Shown here in pieces: positions 49,380-58,489 of a DNA stretch of 64,000 nucleotides (positions are counted from its first letter, which is position 1; each line of letters opens with the position of its first letter). This stretch comes from Sphingomonas parva (ex Maeng et al. 2020) (GTDB taxonomy: Bacteria; Pseudomonadota; Alphaproteobacteria; Sphingomonadales; Sphingomonadaceae), in contig NZ_SPDV01000001.1 of assembly GCF_004564275.1 (NCBI RefSeq), forward strand, positions 124,001 to 188,000. Direction: 5' to 3'. Under the pieces are notes generated by a model. It was given only the letters and a program-made list of their open reading frames with translations. It ran no database searches and was not told where the DNA came from. Made by a program: the position numbers and the translations under genes.

Positions 49380-49877
49380 TCAGGCTGCCGACTCCTCGTC
49401 TTCCTGGTCGATGAAGCTCACCGGACGCTCGGGCTGAACCGTGGATACGGCGTGCTTGTAGACGAGCTGGCTCAGTCCGTCCCGCTGGAGGAGCATGCAG
49501 AACAGGTCGAAGGCGACGATCTCGCCCTGGAGCATGACGCCGTTCACCAGGAACATGGTCACCGGCTCGCGGGCGCGCCGGACGGCGCCGAGGAAGACCT
49601 CCTGGAGCAGCGTCGGCTTGCGGCGCTCCGCCTGCTCGTCGAACGCCCGCTCGATCTCCGAAAGGTCGAGCTGATGCGACGGCATGATCGTCGAGATCGC
49701 GTGCTTGTAGACGAGCTGCGCCTGGCCGTCGCGACGGAGCAGCACCGAGAAATTGTCGAACCAGGTGATGATGCCCTGGAGCTTCACGCCCTTCACCAGG
49801 AACATGGTGACGGGCGTCTTCGAGCGCCTGAGGCTGTTGAGGAACATGTCCTGGAGGTTATTGACCTTCTCGGCCAT
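49380..49877 (-). CDS. hfq: RNA chaperone Hfq, tandem two-domain form
   Basis: Hfq rings pair small RNAs with mRNAs. This 165-residue protein contains two complete Sm/Hfq domains in one chain: residues about 6-68 ([10 protein letters not shown]...[21 protein letters not shown]...[12 protein letters not shown]) and about 90-150 ([10 protein letters not shown]...[21 protein letters not shown]...[12 protein letters not shown]). They are joined by an acidic helix linker. Proximal-face Gln9/Gln92 and the YKHA signatures (57-60, 140-143) are kept in both. Usual Hfq is about 80 aa with one domain, so the ring is presumably a trimer of doublets. The hflX gene follows directly, as usual. Confidence 0.95.
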   Translation of the reverse strand: MAEKVNNLQDMFLNSLRRSKTPVTMFLVKGVKLQGIITWFDNFSVLLRRDGQAQLVYKHAISTIMPSHQLDLSEIERAFDEQAERRKPTLLQEVFLGAVRRAREPVTMFLVNGVMLQGEIVAFDLFCMLLQRDGLSQLVYKHAVSTVQPERPVSFIDQEDEESAA

Positions 49878-49996
49878 TACCCACTCTCCTTATTGGCGGG
49901 ACGAGCCCGCGGGCGGCGCCGGCTGGCGGCGTCTGTCTAACTGGGGCTGGAAGCGTCCCTGTCAATATCACGGGCGGGCTTCGGCAGCCACAATCC

Positions 49997-51385
49997 TCAA
50001 TCGTTCTCCTCGCCGCGCGTGTCGGCGATGCCCAGCGCCTTCAGCTTGCGGTGCAGGGCCGAGCGCTCCATGCCGATGAACGTGGCGGTGCGCGAGATGT
50101 TGCCGGAGAAGCGGCGGATCTGCACCTTCAGATATTCGCGCTCGAACGTCTCGCGGGCCTCGCGCAGCGGCGTTCCCATGATCGCCTTCACCGCCTCGCC
50201 GGGGCTGAGGCTCGCCTGCTCGTTGAGGATCTCGGGCGGCAGCATGTCGATCTCGATCGAGCCGACCCGCGCACCCGGCGCGAGGATGATCGTCCGCTCG
50301 ATCACGTTGCGCAGCTGGCGGACGTTGCCCGGCCAGTCATAGGCCTGGAGCGCCGCGATCGCGTCCGCCGAAAGGTTCGGCGTCTGCAGCCGCTGCTCGG
50401 CGGCGTAGCGTGCAGCGAAATGGCCGACCAGCTCCGGAATGTCCTCGCGCCGTTCGGCCAGCGCGGGAAGGTGCACCGGCACGACGTTCAGCCGATAGAA
50501 GAGGTCCTCGCGGAAACGGCCGGCGGCGATCTCCTCGGAAAGGTTGCGCGCGGTCGAGGAGACTACCCGCATGTCGACCTTGACCATCCGCTGCCCGCTG
50601 ACCCGGGTGAAGCTCTGATCGGTCAGCACGCGCAGGATCTTGGCCTGCGCGGGAAGCGGCATGTCGGCGATTTCGTCGAGGAACAAGGTCCCGCCATGCG
50701 CCTGCTCGAGCAGGCCCGGCCGCGCCAGCTCGCCCCCTTCCTCGACCCCGAACAACTCCTCCTCGACCCGCTCCGGGGTCATCCGCGCCGCGCTGACGAC
50801 GATGAAGGGGCCCTGGGCGCGGTTACTCCAGGCGTGGAGCAGCCGGGCGGCGACTTCCTTGCCGACGCCGGCGGGCCCGGTGATCAGCACCCTGCTGCCG
50901 GTCCCCGCCACCCTTTTCAGGGTCGCACGCACGGCATTGATCGCGATGCTCGATCCGGTCAGCTCGGTCTCCTGGCCAATCTGGGCACGCAGTGTCGCAT
51001 TCTCGCGGCGCAGGCGGTCGGTCTCGGTCGCCCGCGCGACGAGGTGGAGCAGATGGCCGGCCTCGAACGGCTTTTCGATGAAATCGACCGCACCCTGGCG
51101 GATCGCGGCGACCGCGGTGTCGAGATTGCCGTGCCCGGAGATCATCAGCACCGGAAGCGTCGGATCGCGGCGCTTGATCTCCTCGAGCAATTGCAGTCCG
51201 TCGAGCTTCGAGCCCTGCAGCCAGACGTCGAGCAGCACCAGCGACGGGCGCCGCTCGGCGAGGGCTGCAAGCGCCTCGCTGCTGTTCGCGGCGGTGCGCG
51301 CCGCATAGCCTTCGTCCTCCAGAACCCCGGAGACGAGATCCCTGATATCCTGTTCGTCGTCGACTACGAGTATGTCGAGGGCCAT
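49997..51385 (-). CDS. ntrX: NtrX-type response regulator (AAA+ sigma-54 activator family, GAFTGA-less)
   Basis: The 462-residue regulator has a receiver domain (LVVDDEQDIRDL; phosphoacceptor D53 in LVLLDVWLQ), an AAA+ domain with GPAGVGKEV and GGTLFLDEIADMP, and a C-terminal Fis-type helix-turn-helix (NISRTATFIGMERSALHRKLKALGI). The GAFTGA loop that contacts sigma-54 is missing: EEELFGVEEGGELARPGLLEQA replaces it. This is seen in other alphaproteobacterial NtrX proteins, which can act on sigma-70 promoters. It is downstream of ntrY with 4 bp between and upstream of hfq. Confidence 0.96.
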   Translation of the reverse strand: MALDILVVDDEQDIRDLVSGVLEDEGYAARTAANSSEALAALAERRPSLVLLDVWLQGSKLDGLQLLEEIKRRDPTLPVLMISGHGNLDTAVAAIRQGAVDFIEKPFEAGHLLHLVARATETDRLRRENATLRAQIGQETELTGSSIAINAVRATLKRVAGTGSRVLITGPAGVGKEVAARLLHAWSNRAQGPFIVVSAARMTPERVEEELFGVEEGGELARPGLLEQAHGGTLFLDEIADMPLPAQAKILRVLTDQSFTRVSGQRMVKVDMRVVSSTARNLSEEIAAGRFREDLFYRLNVVPVHLPALAERREDIPELVGHFAARYAAEQRLQTPNLSADAIAALQAYDWPGNVRQLRNVIERTIILAPGARVGSIEIDMLPPEILNEQASLSPGEAVKAIMGTPLREARETFEREYLKVQIRRFSGNISRTATFIGMERSALHRKLKALGIADTRGEEND

Positions 51386-51389
51386 TTCT

Positions 51390-53645
51390 CTAACCGTTCA
51401 CCGCTTTGTCTCTGATGTCGTCGCTAATGTCCGTCCCGTCCAGCCGGGCGAGCGTCTCGGAGTCGAAGACCAGGCGGACGAGCGTGCCGCCGCCGGGAGC
51501 ATCCTCGAAGGAGATGCTTCCGAAATGTTCCTCGACGATCTTCTTGACGATGGCGAGGCCGAGGCCGGTCCCTTTCACCCGCGTCGTCATATACGGCTCG
51601 GTCAGGCGGCCGCGCTCGGCGGGCAGGCCGACGCCGGTGTCGCGAACGTCCAGGCAGAGGCGCGCCGCCTCGGTCCGGATGATCATCTCGATGGCGTCGT
51701 CCTCGTCCTTGCGTCCTTCCTCGCGCTTCTGCTGGATGGCCTCGACGGCATTCTTGACGATGTTGGTCAGCGCCTGGCCGAGCTGGCGGCGATCGCAGAC
51801 GAGCAGCGGCGAAGGCTCGGGCGCATCGAGGGTGAAGCGGATGTCGGGATGCGCCACCTCGTGCAGGAACAGCGCGTGGCGGGCGATCTCGGTCACCGCT
51901 TCCTCGCGGAAGACCGGCTTGGGCATGCGCGCGAAGGACGAGAATTCGTCGACCATCCGCCGCAGGTCGCCGACCTGCCGGACGATGGTTCCGGTCAGCT
52001 GCTGGAACGTCGCCGGGTCGGAGGTCACCTCGCTGCCGTAGCGCCGCTGCAGGCGCTCGGCGGCGAGCTGGATCGGGGTCAGCGGGTTCTTGATCTCATG
52101 GGCGATGCGCCGCGCCACGTCCGACCAGGCGGCACGCCTCTGGTCGAGCAGCTGCTCGGTGATGTCGTCAAAGGTCAGCACGTGGCCATCGCCGACGCGC
52201 ACCGTCTTCACCGCCAGCGTCCGCGGCTCGCCCCCGCTGGCGAACTGGATGATGTCCTCGCGGCCGTCGCTGTCGAGATGCCGGTCCAGCTCCGGGGCGA
52301 GATCGGCGAGCCGGCGGCCGACCGCGTCTTCCTTGCGGATCTTGAGCAACGCCTCGGCCGAGCTGTTGATCAGCTGGACCACGCGATGCTGGTCGATCGA
52401 GAGGATGCCGGCGCTGACCCCCGAGAGCACCGCTTCGATCAGCAGTCGGCGGCTGTCGAGCTGCTGGTTGGCGGCGACCAGGGCGCCGGTCTGCTCCTCG
52501 AGGCGCCGGGTCATCCGGTTGAACGCATTGCCGAGCGTACCGACCTCGTCGCGCACGGCCGCCACTGGGACCCGCGCGGAAAGATCGCCGGCGGTGATGC
52601 GCCGGGCCGCGTCGACCAGCTGCCCGACCGGCCGCACCAGGCGATCGGCCAGCGTCAGCGCGATCCAGATCGATACGGCGACGATCAGCAGCGAGACGAG
52701 CAGCATCAGCGCGTTGAATCGGAACTGCAGCGTCGGGGCGCGGGTGAGCGTCCGCTGATATTCGCTCGCGGCAGTCCGAGCTTCCTGGATCTGGCGCAGC
52801 GCCGACGGATTCACCCGGCGCGAGACGTAAAGATAGACCTCCGCCTGCGGATCCAGTCGGATCACCGCCTCGACCCGGTCCCCGGCATCGCTGATCACCT
52901 GGGCCTCGCCCTCGCGCAGCGAGCTCAGCACCCTCGCCGTGACCCGTTTGTCGAGCGGCCGGGCGTCGAGGTTGACGCTGGCGATCATGTTGAGCCGGCC
53001 CTGCCCGCCCACGTTGATGATCGCCGCTTCCGTGAGGTCGCGAAAGACGACCTGCTGGAAAAGGAACTCCGCGAACAACGGGCTCTCGAGCCCCACCTCG
53101 TTGACGGTGGCGACGACGTCGGGGCCCATTGCGGTGACGTCCCGCTCGATCCGCTCCTTGTTTTCCTGGGCGTAGATCTGGGCGACGCGATCGGCGTTCT
53201 CGAGGACGGTCTTGGCACGGTCCGAAAACCAGAACTGCACGCCAAGCTGGAAGAGCAACGAGGCGAAGACGACCACCATGAGCGTCGTCACTGCGGCGAT
53301 CAGGGAGAAGATCGCGACGAGGCGGACGTGGAGCCGTCCCCTCCCCCCGATTGGAGACCGCGCCGCACGGCGCATCGCGACTCGCCGCGCGACCAGCACC
53401 ATCAGCGCCATCGCCGGCACCAGATTTGCGACCAGCAGGCCGGCGACCAGCGGCGGCGTCAGGAACGCCTGCGGCCGCCCGCTTTCCGTGACGATGAAGT
53501 AGCTGATCGTCGCGATGCCGATCAGCGCGATGACGGTGAGCAGCTCGACGAGGGGAAGGATGCGGCGGTTCAGCGTGACCGACAGGCGGCGGCGCCAACG
53601 AGGCCTCGTCTCGATCGCAACTGGCGCTTCGGCGTTCACCCGCAA
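51390..53645 (-). CDS. ntrY: Sensor histidine kinase NtrY
   Basis: The 751-residue kinase has several N-terminal transmembrane helices (about 30-125), a periplasmic region, and another helix near 300. HAMP follows (ALTLADRLVRPVGQLVDAARRITAGDLSARVPV), then PAS (LLIEAVLSGVSAGILSIDQHRVVQLIN). HisKA carries the phosphoacceptor in RRIAHEIKNPLTPIQ, and HATPase_c has NIVKNAVEAI, DTGVGLP and GTGLGLAIVKKI. It phosphorylates NtrX in response to nitrogen/redox state. The start is a TTG at 53645 (or GTG at 53639) without a clear Shine-Dalgarno. Confidence 0.96.
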   Translation of the reverse strand: MRVNAEAPVAIETRPRWRRRLSVTLNRRILPLVELLTVIALIGIATISYFIVTESGRPQAFLTPPLVAGLLVANLVPAMALMVLVARRVAMRRAARSPIGGRGRLHVRLVAIFSLIAAVTTLMVVVFASLLFQLGVQFWFSDRAKTVLENADRVAQIYAQENKERIERDVTAMGPDVVATVNEVGLESPLFAEFLFQQVVFRDLTEAAIINVGGQGRLNMIASVNLDARPLDKRVTARVLSSLREGEAQVISDAGDRVEAVIRLDPQAEVYLYVSRRVNPSALRQIQEARTAASEYQRTLTRAPTLQFRFNALMLLVSLLIVAVSIWIALTLADRLVRPVGQLVDAARRITAGDLSARVPVAAVRDEVGTLGNAFNRMTRRLEEQTGALVAANQQLDSRRLLIEAVLSGVSAGILSIDQHRVVQLINSSAEALLKIRKEDAVGRRLADLAPELDRHLDSDGREDIIQFASGGEPRTLAVKTVRVGDGHVLTFDDITEQLLDQRRAAWSDVARRIAHEIKNPLTPIQLAAERLQRRYGSEVTSDPATFQQLTGTIVRQVGDLRRMVDEFSSFARMPKPVFREEAVTEIARHALFLHEVAHPDIRFTLDAPEPSPLLVCDRRQLGQALTNIVKNAVEAIQQKREEGRKDEDDAIEMIIRTEAARLCLDVRDTGVGLPAERGRLTEPYMTTRVKGTGLGLAIVKKIVEEHFGSISFEDAPGGGTLVRLVFDSETLARLDGTDISDDIRDKAVNG

Positions 53646-53739
53646 GGGCTAACACAACAATGTGGCAAAAAGAACACAGTATATGCGTGCTTCGGACTCG
53701 CTCCGCCGCGCCTGTGCACGCGTTGGCCGCTGCGGTCGG

Positions 53740-54738
53740 TCAGGCGGCCGCCTTGCTGAGCCAGGGCGCGTAGAATTCGCCGAGCATGGCCAGGGCCTTC
53801 TTCGGATCGGCCTCCTTGTTGAAGGCGTTCCGGAATTCGGCCGAACCGTGGAAGCCTCGCGTGTACCAGCCGATGTGCTTGCGCGCGACGTTGACGCCGA
53901 TCACCGGCCCGTAATGCTCCTGCATCTCGCGATACTGCTCGCAGATCACATCGAACTGCTCGTCGACCGACGGATCGGCGAGACGCTCCCCGGTCTCGAG
54001 CCAGTGCATCACCTGGCGGAGCAGCCACGGCCGCCCGTAGGTGCCGCGGCCGATCATCACCCCATCGGCGCCGGACAGCGCCAGCGCGCCCTCCACGTCC
54101 TCGACGGTGCAGATGTCGCCGTTGACGATCACCGGGAGCGAGACGGCATCCTTCACCCGGCGCACGAAGGCCCAATCCGCCGCGCCCTTGTAGAGCTGGT
54201 TGCGGGTTCGGCCGTGGACGGTGATCATCCTGACGCCGAGGTCCTCTGCGATGCGGGCGAGCTCGGGCGCGTTGAGGCTGGAATGATCCCACCCCATCCG
54301 CATCTTCAGCGTCACCGGCACCTTCACCGCCTTGACGGTCGCCTCGATGATCGACGCGGCAAGCTTCAAGTCGCGCATCAGCGCCGATCCGGCCTCGCCA
54401 TTGACCACCTTCTTGACCGGGCAGCCCATGTTGATGTCGATGATCGCGGCGCCGCGGTCCTCGTTGAGCTTCGCCGCTTCCGCCATCTCTGCCGGCGAGC
54501 AGCCGGCAAGCTGCATCGAGACCGGATCCTCGATCGGATCCCAGGCGGCCTTCTGCAGCGACTGGCGGGTCTCGCGGATCATCGCCTGGCTGGCGATCAT
54601 CTCGGTGACGGTGAGGCCGGCGCCGTAGCGCTTCACCATCTTGCGAAACGGCCGGTCGGTGACGCCCGTCAGGGGCGCCAGGATGACCGGCGTTTCGATC
54701 CGCACGGGACCGATCGAGATGGGCGACAGCTTCGGCAT
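53740..54738 (-). CDS. dusB: tRNA-dihydrouridine synthase DusB (NifR3)
   Basis: The enzyme reduces uridine to dihydrouridine in tRNA using FMN and NADPH. The 332-residue TIM-barrel protein has [31 protein letters not shown], the catalytic-Cys motif [48 protein letters not shown] and [15 protein letters not shown]. The ATG at 54738 is preferred; an upstream TTG is in frame. It heads the dusB-ntrY-ntrX block, a conserved alphaproteobacterial order, and is divergent from ispDF. Confidence 0.96.
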   Translation of the reverse strand: MPKLSPISIGPVRIETPVILAPLTGVTDRPFRKMVKRYGAGLTVTEMIASQAMIRETRQSLQKAAWDPIEDPVSMQLAGCSPAEMAEAAKLNEDRGAAIIDINMGCPVKKVVNGEAGSALMRDLKLAASIIEATVKAVKVPVTLKMRMGWDHSSLNAPELARIAEDLGVRMITVHGRTRNQLYKGAADWAFVRRVKDAVSLPVIVNGDICTVEDVEGALALSGADGVMIGRGTYGRPWLLRQVMHWLETGERLADPSVDEQFDVICEQYREMQEHYGPVIGVNVARKHIGWYTRGFHGSAEFRNAFNKEADPKKALAMLGEFYAPWLSKAAA

Positions 54739-54803
54739 GGGAGCCCGCGAGATAGTGGCAAAGGCGCTGGCGGGCAAGGTTTGCCTCGGCTAGTCACCCG
54801 TCG

Positions 54804-55982
54804 ATGAGTTCTGGAACCGAGACGCCGCCGAGGATTGTCGCATTGCTGGTGGCGGCCGGAAGCGGGTCGCGCGCCGGCGGCGTCGTACCGAAGCAATATC
54901 GCAAGGTGGCGGGGAAGACGCTGCTCGCCCACGCCGTGGAGCGTATGCGCCACCCGCTGATCGGCGAGATCCGGGTAGTCATCGGGCCGGGACAGCGAGC
55001 CTTGTTCGAGGAAGCGGCCGGCGCGCTTGCGCTTCCGGCTCCGATCGAGGGCGGCGCCGAGCGGTACGTCTCGGTCCGCAACGGCCTTGAGGCGATCGCT
55101 GCCGAGGGCGGGTGCGAGATCGTCCTGATCCACGACGCGGCCCGCCCCTTCCTGCCGGCGCACATCATCGAAAGCGTCGCCGCCGCGGCCGATCGGTCGG
55201 GCGGCGCAGTGCCGGTGCTCCCCGTGGTCGACACGCTCGCGCGGGCGGACGCCTTTCTTGGAGAGACGGTCTCCCGCGACGGGCTGGTGCGGGTGCAGAC
55301 TCCCCAAGCCTTTCGCTTCTCCGATATTCTCGCTGCGCACCGCCGCTGGACCGGCGGCGCCGCCACCGACGATGCCCAGATCGCCCGCGCGGCCGGCGTC
55401 GCGATCGAAACGGTCCCCGGTGACCGGGCGCTCGAGAAGCTGACCTATGAGGAGGATTTCGTGCGGGCCGAAACCGGAAGCGCCCGGGCGATGGTCAGCC
55501 GGACCGGCCTGGGGTTCGACGTTCATGCCTTCGCCCCCGGCGATGGGATTTGGATGGGCGGAATCCGGATCCCGCACGGCAAGGCGCTGAAGGGCCATAG
55601 CGATGCCGACGTGGTCCTTCACGCGGTCACCGACGCGCTGCTCGGCGCGATCGGCGAGGGCGACATCGGTCAGCACTTTCCCCCGTCCGACCCGCAATGG
55701 CGCGGCGCGGCCTCGTCGCGCTTCGTCGAGCATGCCTGCGGCCTGGTCGCCGCGCGCGGCGGGCGGATCGACCATGTCGACGTCACGATCATCTGCGAGG
55801 CACCGAAGATCGGTCCCTGGCGCGACGCGATGCGCGCCTCGCTCGCAGCCTTGTTGCGGGTGCCGCTCGCGCGGACTAGCATCAAGGCCACGACGACCGA
55901 GCGGCTGGGCTTCACCGGACGGGGCGAAGGCATAGCGGCGCAGGCCGTCGCGACCGTGAGCCTGCCGGAGGAACTCTCTTGA
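54804..55982 (+). CDS. ispDF: Bifunctional IspD/IspF of the MEP isoprenoid pathway
   Basis: The N-terminal half (1-230) is 2-C-methyl-D-erythritol 4-phosphate cytidylyltransferase: LLVAAGSGSRAGGVVPKQYRKVAGKTLL, HDAARPFLP, QTPQAFRF, TDDAQIARAAG. The C-terminal half (235-392) is 2-C-methyl-D-erythritol 2,4-cyclodiphosphate synthase: GLGFDVHAFAPGDGIWMGGIRIPH, GHSDADVVLHAVTDALLGAIGEGDIGQHFPPSD, KATTTERLGFTGRGEGI. Fusion of the two is common in alphaproteobacteria. Together they carry out steps 3 and 5 toward IPP/DMAPP. The next gene starts on the overlapping TTGA. Confidence 0.98.
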   Translation: MSSGTETPPRIVALLVAAGSGSRAGGVVPKQYRKVAGKTLLAHAVERMRHPLIGEIRVVIGPGQRALFEEAAGALALPAPIEGGAERYVSVRNGLEAIAAEGGCEIVLIHDAARPFLPAHIIESVAAAADRSGGAVPVLPVVDTLARADAFLGETVSRDGLVRVQTPQAFRFSDILAAHRRWTGGAATDDAQIARAAGVAIETVPGDRALEKLTYEEDFVRAETGSARAMVSRTGLGFDVHAFAPGDGIWMGGIRIPHGKALKGHSDADVVLHAVTDALLGAIGEGDIGQHFPPSDPQWRGAASSRFVEHACGLVAARGGRIDHVDVTIICEAPKIGPWRDAMRASLAALLRVPLARTSIKATTTERLGFTGRGEGIAAQAVATVSLPEELS

Positions 55983-56485
55983 AGTCGATCATCGCTCTTG
56001 CACTGGTGGCCAATGCGACCACTGCCGCCGCCGCCGAGCCTCCGTGCGTGACGGACGCCGAGTTCAAGTCGATGGCGCTCTTCGTCCTCCCGTCCGTGGT
56101 CTACGGCGCCGCGGACCGCTGTGCCGCGCACCTGCCCTCCGATGCCTACCTCCTGAACGGCGCGCGGCGCATGGCGGACGGCGTCGCGCGTGACCGGGCG
56201 CGGCACGAGCCGACGGCGGTCGCGGCGCTTGCGCGCCTCAGCGGCACCAAGCTCCCGAAGGGCGTCAGCGGGGAGACGCTCGGCAGCATGCTCAACGACA
56301 TGCTCCGCGCGCAGCTCGTCACCAAGGTGACGCCGGGGGATTGCTCGCGGATCGACGAGGTCGCCTCCCTGCTCGCGCCGCTGCCGGCCGAGAACCTGGT
56401 CGGGCTGCTCGGCGTCCTGTTCCGGGAGGGAATGCGCCGCGGCAAGAAGCCGCCGTTCCAGATCTGTGCGGCCCAGGAGATATGA
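55979..56485 (+). CDS. Hypothetical secreted protein with four cysteines
   Basis: The 168-residue protein starts at a TTG overlapping the ispDF stop (TTGA), with GGAGGAA upstream. It has a signal peptide (MKSIIALALVANATTAAAA). The mature part is helical with four Cys (in EPPCVTD, ADRCAAH, GDCSRID, FQICAAQ), possibly two disulfides. I do not recognise the family. The stop overlaps the start of the cinA gene (ATGA), so it is translated within an ispDF-unknown-cinA operon. Confidence 0.75.
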   Translation: MKSIIALALVANATTAAAAEPPCVTDAEFKSMALFVLPSVVYGAADRCAAHLPSDAYLLNGARRMADGVARDRARHEPTAVAALARLSGTKLPKGVSGETLGSMLNDMLRAQLVTKVTPGDCSRIDEVASLLAPLPAENLVGLLGVLFREGMRRGKKPPFQICAAQEI

Positions 56486-57030
56486 GCGATCCCCAGGACT
56501 TCGTGTTGCCGCCGCAGCTGCTCGAGGCGGCGCGCAGGGTGATCGACGCCAATCGCGCCCGCGGCAAGCGCATCGCCCTCGCGGAGAGCTGCACCGGCGG
56601 CCTCGCCGCCGCCGCGCTGACCGAGATCCCGGGCGCCTCGGACGTCTTCGAGGCCGGTTTCGTCACCTATTCGAACGAAGCGAAGATGGACCTTCTCGGT
56701 GTCAGCGAGGACGTGCTCGACACGTTCGGAGCGGTGTCGATCGCCACCGCCTGGGCAATGGCGCAGGGCGCGCTCCAGCGCAGCCGGGCGGATTCCGCCG
56801 TCGCCATCACCGGCATCGCCGGCCCGGGCGGCGGAAGCGACCGCAAACCGGTCGGAACGGTGGTTTTCGCCCGTGCGCGGCGCGGTGCCGATCCCAAAGA
56901 GATCATCGCCGATACGCGGCAGTTCGGCGACCTCGGCCGCGGCGGCATCCGCCTTCAGGCGGCGCTCTGCGCGCTCGAGCTGCTGATGCCGGTCTCCCCG
57001 GCGGCCGATTCCTCTCCGCCCGCCCCGTAG
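56482..57030 (+). CDS. pncC: CinA C-terminal domain protein / NMN amidohydrolase
   Basis: The 182-residue protein is the stand-alone CinA C-terminal domain: RIALAESCTGGLAAAALTEIPGASDVFEAGFVTYSNEAKMDLLGV, then SAVAITGIAGPGGGSDRKPVGTVVFA. It hydrolyses the amide of nicotinamide mononucleotide in pyridine nucleotide recycling (PncC). The competence-related N-terminal domain is absent. Its 3' end overlaps the convergent coq10-like gene by 76 bp, which is unusually long. Confidence 0.93.
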   Translation: MSDPQDFVLPPQLLEAARRVIDANRARGKRIALAESCTGGLAAAALTEIPGASDVFEAGFVTYSNEAKMDLLGVSEDVLDTFGAVSIATAWAMAQGALQRSRADSAVAITGIAGPGGGSDRKPVGTVVFARARRGADPKEIIADTRQFGDLGRGGIRLQAALCALELLMPVSPAADSSPPAP

Positions 57031-57452
57031 AGATTGTGGGCGCGCTCCTCGAACGCGCCGATCATCCGCCGCAACGCCCGATCGAACATCTGACCGGCGA
57101 GGCTCTCGAAGAGCCGCGAGCGGAAGGCGAAATCGACGCAGAAGTCGATCTTCGTCCCGCCGTCCGCGTCCGGGGTGAAATGCCAGTTGTTGTGGAGGTA
57201 CTTCAGCGGACCCTCGACATAGTCGATCTTGATCTCGCTTGGGCGCTGCTTGTGGACGCGGGAGGTGAAGCTCTCCTTGATCGCCTTGAAGCCGACGACC
57301 AGGTCGGCGACCATCATCGTCTCGCTGTCGCTCCGGATCCGCGTCGCCGCGACCCAGGGCAGGAATTCGGGGTAGCGCTTCACGTCGGCCACCAGATCGA
57401 ACATCTGGTCCGGCCGATAGGGAAGGTGTCGGGTTTCGGTATGGCGCGGCAT
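56955..57452 (-). CDS. Coenzyme Q-binding protein COQ10 / RatA-like START-domain protein
   Basis: The 165-residue protein belongs to the polyketide-cyclase/START-type COQ10 family: MPRHTETRHLPYRPDQMFDLVADVKRYPEFLPWV, AIKESFTSRVHKQRPSEIKIDYVEGPLKYLHNNWHF, then DFAFRSRLFESLAGQMFDRALRRMIGAFEERA. Members bind ubiquinone or act as ribosome-associated toxin RatA; the alphaproteobacterial ones sit near lipA and are usually called COQ10. A Ser/Ala-rich tail overlaps the pncC 3' end. It lies 8 bp downstream of lipA. Confidence 0.9.
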   Translation of the reverse strand: MPRHTETRHLPYRPDQMFDLVADVKRYPEFLPWVAATRIRSDSETMMVADLVVGFKAIKESFTSRVHKQRPSEIKIDYVEGPLKYLHNNWHFTPDADGGTKIDFCVDFAFRSRLFESLAGQMFDRALRRMIGAFEERAHNLYGAGGEESAAGETGISSSSAQSAA

Positions 57453-57460
57453 CGCCGGGT

Positions 57461-58411
57461 TTAACGCCCCGCGGCCAGCTTTGCTTCGCGCGCCGCCTTC
57501 ATCTTCGCGAAGTCGTCGCCCGCATGATAGCTCGACCGGGTGAGCGGCGAAGCGGCGACCAGCAGGAAGCCCTTGGCGCGGGCGATGGCCGCATAGGCCG
57601 CGAACGCCTGGGGCGTGACGAACTCCTCCACCTTCGCATGGCGCGGGGTCGGCTGGAGATACTGGCCCATGGTCAGGAAATCGACATCGGCGGAGCGCAT
57701 GTCGTCCATCACCTGGTGCACCTCGAGCCTCTGCTCGCCCAGCCCCGTCATCAGCCCTGACTTGGTGAAGATCGTCGGATCGTGCCGCTTGACGCTCTCG
57801 AGCAGGCGCAGCGACGCGTAATAACGCGCGCCGGGGCGGATGGTCGGGTAGAGGCGCGGGACGGTCTCGAGATTGTGGTTGTAGACGTCCGGCCGCGCCG
57901 CGACGATCGCCTCGACCGAGGCCTCGGGCTTGTTGCGGAAATCGGGCGTCAGGATCTCGATCGTGGTCGACGGCGTATTTCGCCGGAGCGCCTCGATCAC
58001 CCGCACGAACTGCTTCGCGCCGCCGTCCGGAAGATCGTCGCGGTCGACCGAGGTGATGACGATGTGCTCGAGCCCGAGCTCGGCGGCCGCGGTGGCGACA
58101 TGCTCCGGCTCGAGCGGATCCACCGCCCGCGGCATGCCGGTCTTCACGTTGCAGAAGGCGCAGGCCCGCGTGCAGGTGTCGCCGAGGATCATCACCGTGG
58201 CGTGCTTCTTGGTCCAGCACTCGCCGATGTTCGGACAGGCCGCTTCCTCGCAGACGGTCGCGAGGTTGAGGCTGCGCATCAGCTTGCGCGTCTCGGAGAA
58301 GCCGACGCTGGTCGGCGCCTTCACCCGTATCCAGTCGGGCTTGCGCTGGCGGCCCTCGGCCTTCGGCGCGAGCGGCAAGGGGGAGGCGATGGGCGAGGCG
58401 GCGTCGGTCAT
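57461..58411 (-). CDS. lipA: Lipoyl synthase
   Basis: The radical SAM enzyme inserts two sulfurs into octanoyl-protein to make lipoate for PDH/OGDH. The 316-residue protein has the auxiliary cluster cysteines [12 protein letters not shown], the radical [11 protein letters not shown], the [11 protein letters not shown] region, and a C-terminal RSSYHAG motif whose Ser ligates the auxiliary cluster. Length is normal. Its neighbour coq10 is downstream. pdhB at the left end of the window is one of the lipoate-dependent complexes it serves. Confidence 0.98.
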   Translation of the reverse strand: MTDAASPIASPLPLAPKAEGRQRKPDWIRVKAPTSVGFSETRKLMRSLNLATVCEEAACPNIGECWTKKHATVMILGDTCTRACAFCNVKTGMPRAVDPLEPEHVATAAAELGLEHIVITSVDRDDLPDGGAKQFVRVIEALRRNTPSTTIEILTPDFRNKPEASVEAIVAARPDVYNHNLETVPRLYPTIRPGARYYASLRLLESVKRHDPTIFTKSGLMTGLGEQRLEVHQVMDDMRSADVDFLTMGQYLQPTPRHAKVEEFVTPQAFAAYAAIARAKGFLLVAASPLTRSSYHAGDDFAKMKAAREAKLAAGR

Positions 58412-58489
58412 GGCGCGCAGATAGCGAGTGCGACGGCCACTTGCCACCCCTTCCCTCCCCCGGCTAGTCGCGCGGCGAGAGGAGAGACC

